Origin: Brachyhypopomus gauderio
Taxonomy: Eukaryota > Chordata > Actinopteri > Gymnotiformes > Hypopomidae
DNA length: 64,000 nucleotides
Direction of reading: 5' to 3'
Assembly: GCF_052324685.1 (NCBI RefSeq)
Contig: NW_027506963.1
Coordinates: forward strand, 124,001-188,000
A program made the translations under genes and the position numbers. Shown in pieces: positions 56,429 through 64,000 of the stretch (within the stretch, counting starts at the first letter, position 1; every line of letters begins with the position of its first letter). The notes below the pieces were generated by a model that was not told the DNA's origin, ran no database searches, and saw only the letters and a program-made list of their open reading frames with translations.

Positions 56429-56439
56429 GTGTGTGTGTG

Positions 56440-56504
<65 letters not shown>
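56429..56504. repeat. (GT)n microsatellite, unit 3
   Basis: Expanded allele of 7657-7711 with a single CG interruption. Confidence 0.93.
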
Positions 56505-56505
<1 letters not shown>

Positions 56506-56515
56506 AGTATCTCAC

Positions 56516-56692
56516 TCTAGTTTCTCCAGTTTACATAATGGATCTTCCAGTAGAGCAGACAGCTGCATAACTCCTGAGTCTCCTGGTTTGTTGTGGTTCA
56601 GATTCATCTCTCTCAGGTATGATGAGGGATTTGACCTCAGAGCTGAAGCTAGAGCAGCACAACCTTCCTGTGTAATACTGCAGTTATACAAT
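56516..56692 (-). CDS. NLR-type LRR exon, unit 3
   Basis: Copy of 7723-7899, open, same protein reading and splice sites. Confidence 0.78.
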
Positions 56693-56730
56693 CTGAAAGA
56701 AAGAAGACTCACACTTACAGCTCAACACAC

Positions 56731-56731
<1 letters not shown>

Positions 56732-56787
<56 letters not shown>

Positions 56788-56801
56788 ACACACACACACA
56801 C
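56732..56801. repeat. (CA)n microsatellite, unit 3
   Basis: Copy of 7938-8000, slightly longer. Confidence 0.93.
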
Positions 56802-57081
56802 CTATGCATGCATGCACACAAAATGTCTCTCCGACACACACACAAACTTACTTGGAATAAAGCTCCAACACTATTAACTCAACTCCCACAACAAATGTTA
56901 TTTATATAGAGAGATTCTGTTTATATAAAGAGAGCTTCTGTGTGATACAGTAATAATGATACAGTAATACTGTAATGATACAGTAATAATGTACTAATAC
57001 AGTAATGTGTGTCTGTGTATCTGGCTAATAAAGTAATAATGTGTGTGTCTGTGCATCTGATTAATACAGTATTAATTTGTG

Positions 57082-57087
57082 TATGTA

Positions 57088-57156
<69 letters not shown>

Positions 57157-57170
57157 CTGTGTGTGTGTGA
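57082..57170. repeat. (GT)n microsatellite, unit 3, expanded
   Basis: About 30 bp longer than the corresponding tract in units 1 and 2. Confidence 0.92.
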
Positions 57171-57442
57171 CTAATACAGTAAAAATGTGAGAGATCAAAA
57201 GGGCTGGAGAAAAACTGATGTTATGGAAGAGTTTTCCAGATTCAGTTTCCAATTTCCAATCTTTAATCTGAGGCTTAGGAATCACATATTTAATCAATCC
57301 TTCAGTTAATTTACTGCAAATGAAGGTGTACAACGTGGCCATCCATTCGTATAGTCTTCTGGTAATCTGAGATGTTGATGCTGTTATACGGCCACGTCAC
57401 GTGTTCAGTGTAGATTGTGATGAAGATTTGAGTTGAATGCAG

Positions 57443-57710
57443 AAGCTCAGTGAGCCCTCATGACTGTTGTCACCTCCAGGTCTCTCCTTTTAGTTGTGCT
57501 GCAATAGATACGCCTGCCAGAGCCACATGCTAATCACTGGCACTGGTACAACCTGCTGGGCCAGACAATGGAGGATGAATTTTTGAGTCTTGTTCTTCTC
57601 ATGGTTTCTTCTTAATCCCCACCTAAGTTGATTTTCCTTGACACTGTCACCCCTAGCTTGATCATCAGGGATCTGATTTGTAAATGTGCTTTGTGACAAC
57701 ATGTGTTGAT
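57443..57710 (+). mobile_element. L2-type LINE 3'UTR remnant, unit 3
   Basis: Copy of 8606-8873 with one substitution (GGTCTCTCC for GGTCCCTCC). Confidence 0.7.
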
Positions 57711-57956
57711 GAATCGGATGTGGGCTATGGCCGATGCCCTGACAAAAGCTCGCCCTCATGACATGCAGCATCTGTTCCTGAAACCGTAGCAGAACGTTGA
57801 ACCTTAAGAGGGGACCGGCTTTGTCTTTGTATTTGATGAATGAATAAAAGTGTTGTGATCTTATTGCATTTTAATCACAAAAGAGGGGATTGAAGGAATA
57901 TTTTATCTTCCTCTGTCTGCTGTAACTCTGAACATTATGTCCCCTAATGCTCTCTT

Positions 57957-59658
57957 GGCGCATTTCCACTAGGGCCTGCTTGGCGCGGTACGGTTCGATT
58001 CGCGACGGTTTGTGAGTGTTTGCATTAGTACCAGGTACCAGTTTGCCGGTACCTTCAGGCACTTTTTTTGTACCTACTCGCTCGAGGTTCTAACCGTTCC
58101 AAAGCGGTACAGTTCTGTGACGTGGAGGAACAGCATGACACTGATTGGCCAGGGAGTGTCGTCACAGGTTGCGTCACAGGAGAGCGACTCCTCCGCTATC
58201 GACTCCTCAGCCATTTTTAAAACCCAAAAGCGATTACCGGGCGGTGAAGGACCATAACGGACGCAGCGGAGCAAACCGCAAAGACTGGAAATGGTTCCAG
58301 CAAATGGATGCCATATACGGTCACCGGCCAGCCAGTAACGGAAGAGAAAACGTGCTGGACACGGCAATGTCGGTGCTGGAGGCCACGGAGAATGGTGAGT
58401 GTATTGTGATTTCACAGTTTTACTAGGCTCGTAAAAGATGTAATATGAACGTAATATGAACGCATCTATTGTAAACGCAGGAATTTAGAGCTGTGTTTGT
58501 AGTTAATGTTACCACCACAGTCACTACTGTACAATAGCTAGCTCTTAGCCACAGCGTGGAGCCTTGCTAGTTGCTAGTTAGCTGTAGCCATAAACAAAGC
58601 ATGAGCAGCGATGACGTGCTACACATTTTGTGCAGTTACGATATATTGTTGTTGCTTTCACGGGAATGCTTGTGTTTAATATTTGTTTCTTTTTTACGTT
58701 CAAGATTCCCCTTCCACTGACGAGGCGAGCGCCTCTTTGGAACCTCCCGCCTCCCCCGCATCATCCGTGTCATACACGGAACCAGCGGTCTCTACACCGG
58801 CTGGATCTCAAACGCCTGTCCGGCGGCCCAATACAGGTGAGGAACACAAAAAACATGTGAAGCACCGGAGTAGCATGAGTACCGAGTGCATTTCAGTTTT
58901 ACTAATCAACTCCCATTACCCTCTTTTTTGTCAAGGCAAGCGAAAAAGGACCCAGACGGACTTGGATATCGGCGCACATCTTCTGGAGATGCAGGCACAG
59001 GATGTGCGGATGCACGAGCATTGATTGTCGAGCCGTGATTGTAGCGAGGCCCGGGAACAAGAAGCCGAGCTGAGGAGAGCGGAGTTGGCAGAAAATGTTT
59101 CCTTCAACTGGGCTTTCCTCGGGGTGCTTGGCGAACTTGTGAACACCATGCGAGACAGACGCCAGTAAAAGCACACAAAATGTTGCTTGTAGTACAATAA
59201 ATATTTATTTCATATAAAGCTATACGTTATTTTTTGGTAATTTGCTTTTTGCACTTTTTTAACTATAACTATATTATTTACATATTTTGTACTTTAAATA
59301 TCTATATTTCATAATAAATTTTGATTTCATTTGATTGTATGACTGATGCTTTTTATGCAGGGTGTGTTCAGCCTGTTTGAGTAATACCAAATTATTACCA
59401 ATAATTAGAGTAACCACATACAATAATGAAGATAAAGATAAATAAGATACAATAATGGTATGTGTTAAGGGGCATCGACCGGTGACCGGTCGCATACAAA
59501 TGATGTCACGACACTACAACCCGCGCGCCAACAGCGACTCCACCCACATTGTGGTGGTCCACCATTGTAATGGAAACGCAACGCGACCGTACCGTTCCGT
59601 TGCGAATCGATCCGTATCGAACTGTACCGCTTCAAGCAGGCCCTAGTGGAAATGCGCC
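57957..59658 (+). mobile_element. 1.7-kb TIR DNA transposon, unit 3
   Basis: Copy of 9120-10821, same ends and exons, few substitutions. Confidence 0.85.
58208..59024 (+). CDS. Myb/SANT-like remnant, unit 3
   Basis: Copy of 9371-10187 with exons to 58394, 58705-58836 and 58936-59024; same reading and same TGA. Confidence 0.62.
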
Positions 59659-60278
59659 ATCTGTGACCCCTGACACCCTTTTCACACCTCTCTCCCCTCG
59701 CTTCACACCCCCCCCCCCTTTCACACCTTTTCCCTCCTCCTGTGCGTTCTGAGTGTGTGTACCAAGAACTGGCTCAGCATTTCTCCTCAAGGTGCTGCGC
59801 TTGATGCACACGTATGAATCATGTTTCCCCTCCACACAGGCTTATCAAGAACAATGCATTTGCTTCCATATATGGTAGAATATATCACCTTTGTTAGACT
59901 AGCCTTCTTGAGCCCACCCTGTTGCTTGCATGCACAGGGCTGGTCTGTGTATGTATGAATGAGGGAGCGCCCTCTCATTTTTGAACATTTGGGTACAGCT
60001 GGCCTGTGTGAATAAACCTCTCTTCTTTAAGAGTAGTTTGTTCCTCATTTGTTCCGAGAGCTCTCAGCCACACACTTCTCTGCAGCGTGTTACTATCTAT
60101 TAAGGATTTATAGTGGTGTTCCTCCATGACCCTCCGCTCATTTGCTGAACACAAGAAAAGGGCTTTCTACTGAGAAACAAAACTTTTACAACCTGTATCT
60201 TGTTTAGTTCCTCATTGTACTTATATCCCTGTTTGTAACTCTTCTTACCCCATGGTTCTAGCCCTGAAATAACTTGTT

Positions 60279-60385
60279 ACTATTCCTAGTGTGTACTCGT
60301 TTTTGTTACTATTCCCGGTCTGTATTTGTTGTTGTTACTATTCCTGGTCTGTATTTGTTGTTGTTACTAATCCCAGTCTGTATTC
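60279..60385 (+). repeat. 29-bp minisatellite, unit 3
   Basis: Copy of 11442-11548. Confidence 0.85.
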
Positions 60386-60672
60386 CTGGTCTATTGTATC
60401 CCTGATTGTGCTTCATTACTTGTGCCCCACTCTAGTCTTGTTAAGGCAGTTACTCGGTTTTCCCTGTGTGTTAGTATTTTGATTCCGTTCAGTCCCTGCA
60501 CCTGTTCAGTCCCTCTGTTTCTTCATGCCCTGACCACCTTGTGTGTCTAAACCCAGTTTGGGTTTCTCCCACAGTTGCTAATAAACCCAACTTCTCTCAG
60601 TAATTGTGTCTGCCTCCTACGCTCGTCTACCCACAGTCTGTGTGTGTATGTTTGTGTGTGTCAGTAACTCAC

Positions 60673-60849
60673 TCTAGTTTCTCCAGTTTACAGTGTAGAT
60701 CCTTCAGTAAAGCAGAGAGCTGCTTCACTCCTGAGTCGAATAGTTTATTGTGGGTCAGATTCAGCTCTCTCAAGTGTGATGAAGGGTTTGACTTCAGAGC
60801 TGAAGACAGAGCAGTGCAGCCATCCTCTGAAATATTGCAGTCAGACGGC
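60673..60849 (-). CDS. NLR-type LRR exon, unit 3
   Basis: Copy of 11836-12012, open, with one missense change (EDGCTALSS). Confidence 0.8.
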
Positions 60850-61501
60850 CTGCAGACAGAAGGAGATAAAACACACCTACAGCTGCACATAACAAATGCA
60901 TCTCACACACAAGGTCTTTCACATTTCAGAATACACACTCTCAGAAATGAAGCTGCACCAGTCTAATCACCCCAAACACATATGCTGTGTGTGTGTGTTT
61001 ATTAGAGAGGGATGCTGCGATGTGTGTGTGCACGTGTGTGTGTATAAATAGAGAGTGAGAAAGAAGGGAGTGTGTGTAAGTGATTAATGTGTATGTGTTC
61101 TGATAAATACACTGATAATATGGGTGTTTCAGAGATAGAAAAAGGGTAATAGCAATTATTTGTGTGTATGTGAAAGAGAGACACACACTATTTTAAAGTG
61201 TGTATTTATAAGCACATATATAAAGCATATGTATACATATACTTTTGCATATTTGCCAAATCCGTTACTTTAGTTATCCTTTACTTTAGTTATCTCTCAT
61301 GCTCTTAACATTTTTATGGTGCTTTGACACTTGTATTCATTTCATACCAATAAAGATACTTTGAACTACTAAGACTGAGAGAAAATTGAGTGAAACATTG
61401 TGTGTCTTTGTGTGTGTGAGTGAGTGAGAGAGAGAGAGAGAGAAAAACAGAGAGAGATTGTGTGTATGCATGTATGAAAAAACAGTAAGTCAGTAACTCA
61501 C

Positions 61502-61528
61502 AGCCTTCCTGTGTTGCAGCTAGATAAC
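61502..61528 (-). pseudogene. 27-bp LRR exon residue, unit 3
   Basis: Copy of 12679-12705. Confidence 0.75.
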
Positions 61529-62127
61529 CTGCAGAGAGAAGGAGAACAACTCCCCCCATGCACTACAACACACACATACACACCACATACTAAATGTCAC
61601 TTCTACATAAACACAACCAAACACTAACACCCACATACACACACTCAGAAGTTAAGCTGTACAACTCTACATTTTTTAGTGGCGCTGAGGCTGATTGTTT
61701 TGGGGAACAGTAAGAAATCTTCAGTTGGAAACTTCTTCAGATTTCTTGTCAGAATTCAGTGGACCCCTCACTTTGACCAGTCCTATATGTCTAGCAATGG
61801 TTTTACTTAGAGACATTAATTCATGCTGACACTGATTGTACTGTCATGATACGGGGGCCCCCTGCCTGCTGCCTCCGTCCACAGCGGCAGTAGTTTATGT
61901 TGTTCTGTTGCTGTTGCATTGTGTTTGTGCCTCAGGTGGGTGGGGACCATTATAATCCCCAGCACCTGAGGGCCATTTGTTCATCTATATATAGCTTGTC
62001 TTTGTACCAGTACTGCTGGTTATTGTTTCCTTAATTCGGATCATGTCACGGGTTTTTTTGTGCACCTTATTCATTAAATTCCTCCTTTTCCTCAAGAGTT
62101 TTGTTTATTCTTAGTCATTAGAAACAC

Positions 62128-62685
62128 TGCACATGTCATGTTCACTTCCTGTTCATAAATCTCACAATGTTAATGTTAATCAAGGAGCACCCCAGGGATC
62201 AGTTTTTGGCCATTTCCATGTAATTATCTATATGTTACACCTTGGTCAAATTAGTCATAAATATGGTCTTCACGTCCACTGTTATGCTGATGACCACTAC
62301 CCTAGCACCCCTTGCTATGCTCTCCTATATTCAAGATCTTAAAATGTAGATGAGCATTAATTACCTGACTATCCTTACAAAACTGTGGTTCTAGTCACTG
62401 GTCCTAAGTTCATAATTTCCAGACTTCATGGTGCCACGATCTTCTTCTACCCCTGCTATATTGCTAGACTTGGGCTCATAGCCAGCCACCACCACACTGA
62501 CGCTCTGGTTCATGCTTAATCATGTCCAATCTTGATTATATTAAGTTATTATATCTTGATAACTCTCTTTCTCCTGAAACTCAAAACTTTGTTTGGCAAA
62601 CCAAAACAAACTGGTCTGCTCACTTTAGTATGTCTGCTACGTTACACTGGTTATCTATCTCACAATGCATTCAGTTTAGACTTAT
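62128..62685 (+). mobile_element. L2-type LINE RT fragment, unit 3
   Basis: Copy of 13306-13863 with the same YADD frame. Confidence 0.8.
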
Positions 62686-62793
<108 letters not shown>

Positions 62794-63124
62794 CTTGGTG
62801 AAGCGTACTTACTGGCCATGGCCTCCACTAGACACAGCCAAATGAAAACATGAGCATAGTATTAAAAATGCGTCCACAACACTGTTGTCATTAACGTACC
62901 CTTTACCACCTTGTGTTACAATCTGAAGATGAGGTTTTGGTCAGCCTTTTCTCATAATATCCACTTTTTCGTTGAATGGCCGTCTTGAAAATGGTTGTTA
63001 TCCTGCGATTCCATGCTTTCCGCTTGTAAAACCTCACGCTAGTGCTGGCTAGCAGCTGCTAACTAGCTAGCACACGAGCTAAAAGCTCACGAGACAGCAA
63101 CCACTACGCACGAGGACCAGCGAG

Positions 63125-63806
63125 CAGTGTTGCCAACTCCTCAGTAAGGAAAGTAGCTATTGGTTGTCCTTAAAGTTGCTAGAAGTCGCTAAATGACGTC
63201 ACCACTTAATTTGCATAATACATGTTTTTGAAGTTGTAAAGGAATAACGTTGGGAGAGAAAATGAGTAAAAAAACACCCTAAATATGTTAGAACTACAAA
63301 TGAACAACATCTGTTGCCTTTGAAATAGGCAGTCACTTCTCAAAAGAACATGGCTTTAATGTTTTGTATAAATAATTTTTACGTAAATTACAACGATTTT
63401 TTGCTGTGTTGTTAAATGTTAGTATAAGAGTAGCAGTTAGCAGGATTGAATGAGGTGAAGAATGGCTGAGACTGGGTGAGTTAAATGCAGTGATTTCTTT
63501 TCGTGTCTCACTGAAGACTAAAGCATTTATATTTACATCCCGCTCTGTAAATACGGGGCGGGGCGTCAGCGGCAGCTTTGGGCATGCGCAGTTCATTTGC
63601 AGTGTGGACGTGGAGACTGCACTGAGTGTTGTGGGGCGGGGCTCACGGCAGCACCCGCCCCAGAGGACAGCAACTGAAGAGCGTGTGTGTTCAGAGTCTC
63701 CAAAAGTCGCTAGATTTGTCGCTAGTCGCTTTTTACTACAAAAAGTCTCTAGAGGGTCTGAAAAATTGCTAAATATAGCGACAAAGTCGTTAAGTTGACA
63801 ACACTG
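63125..63806. mobile_element. hAT-type element without the nested insertion, unit 3
   Basis: The same hAT-type element in 682-bp form, with CCAGCGAG and CCAGTGAG flanks. The sequence passes straight through TATTGGTTGTCC at 63159-63170, the uninterrupted target of the element seen in units 1 and 2. Confidence 0.87.
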
Positions 63807-63848
63807 CCAGTGAGAATACCCTGAGACCATTGGACAAGCCCCCACCAT

Positions 63849-64000
63849 TCTAATTCGAAATATGATTGGTTGATAAAACAGCCCCCTTGTTTTATATCCG
63901 TTACCATAGCACCCCTTGTTTTATTAGCATGATGTCACAAAGCGGCAACTGTATATAAACTCGTGCTGAGAGTCATTTGCGGTATACAGACAGAGGAGAG
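63849..64000 (+). promoter_or_regulatory. Predicted promoter of a third eIF4G-like copy, cut by the window end
   Basis: TATATAAA at 63952-63959 with the same flanks as units 1 and 2; the window ends in the first exon. A third gene copy probably follows. Confidence 0.5.

Overview
The window reads as vertebrate DNA, almost certainly a teleost fish. It has introns with GT-AG splice sites, long CA/GT microsatellites, 3' fragments of L2/CR1-type LINEs, several hAT-type DNA transposon remnants, a tRNA-derived SINE, and lone leucine-rich-repeat exons of the fish NLR (NLRC3-like) kind. Nothing looks bacterial or viral. I cannot place the species below teleost.

The dominant structure is a head-to-tail tandem array of a ~24.3 kb unit. 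Unit 1 is 1-24381, unit 2 is 24382-48705, and unit 3 is 48706-64000 (cut by the window end). The window starts at an arbitrary phase of the repeat, so the real duplication breakpoints are not visible. By eye, units 1 and 2 are almost identical. Unit 3 is more diverged, has small indels of its own, and lacks an 869-bp transposon that units 1 and 2 share, so the relationship is ((1,2),3).

Order inside a unit (unit 1 coordinates): LINE reverse-transcriptase tail (1-356); an antisense LINE scrap (1497-1601); a LINE-3'UTR-like stretch (2136-2680); an intact CDK5-activator (p35/p39)-like domain on the plus strand (3390-3848); a CTCF-like motif (4368-4382); a composite repeat with a Cys-containing coding remnant (4801-5690); an 805-bp hAT derivative with perfect 8-bp target duplication (5848-6652); minus-strand NLR leucine-rich-repeat exons between simple repeats (7116-12705); a 1.7-kb TIR transposon carrying a spliced Myb/SANT-like gene remnant (9120-10821); a second LINE RT fragment with YADD (13306-13863) ending in a long (CA)n; a second hAT remnant (14335-15887) holding a nested element and SINE; a TATA promoter and first exon (15930-16159); and an eIF4G-like gene (coding exons 18280-23479) with a G-rich minisatellite and a GTF2IRD2-like hAT remnant in its first intron.

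The most interesting locus is the eIF4G-like gene, present complete in units 1 and 2, with its promoter starting again in unit 3. Its predicted ~817-residue product has a Q/P/Y-rich N-terminus built from three near-identical 63-residue exons, the conserved segment around the eIF4G PABP-binding site, and a complete MIF4G domain. It has no recognisable eIF4E-binding segment and no MA3 or W2 domain. PABP contact plus MIF4G without eIF4E contact recalls PAIP1 in architecture, although this gene descends from eIF4G. A non-GT donor after one exon and a frameshift just past MIF4G leave open whether it is a working truncated factor or an early pseudogene. The CDK5-activator-like domain is amplified alongside it. 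I see no evidence that the two genes act together; shared copy-number amplification is the only link.
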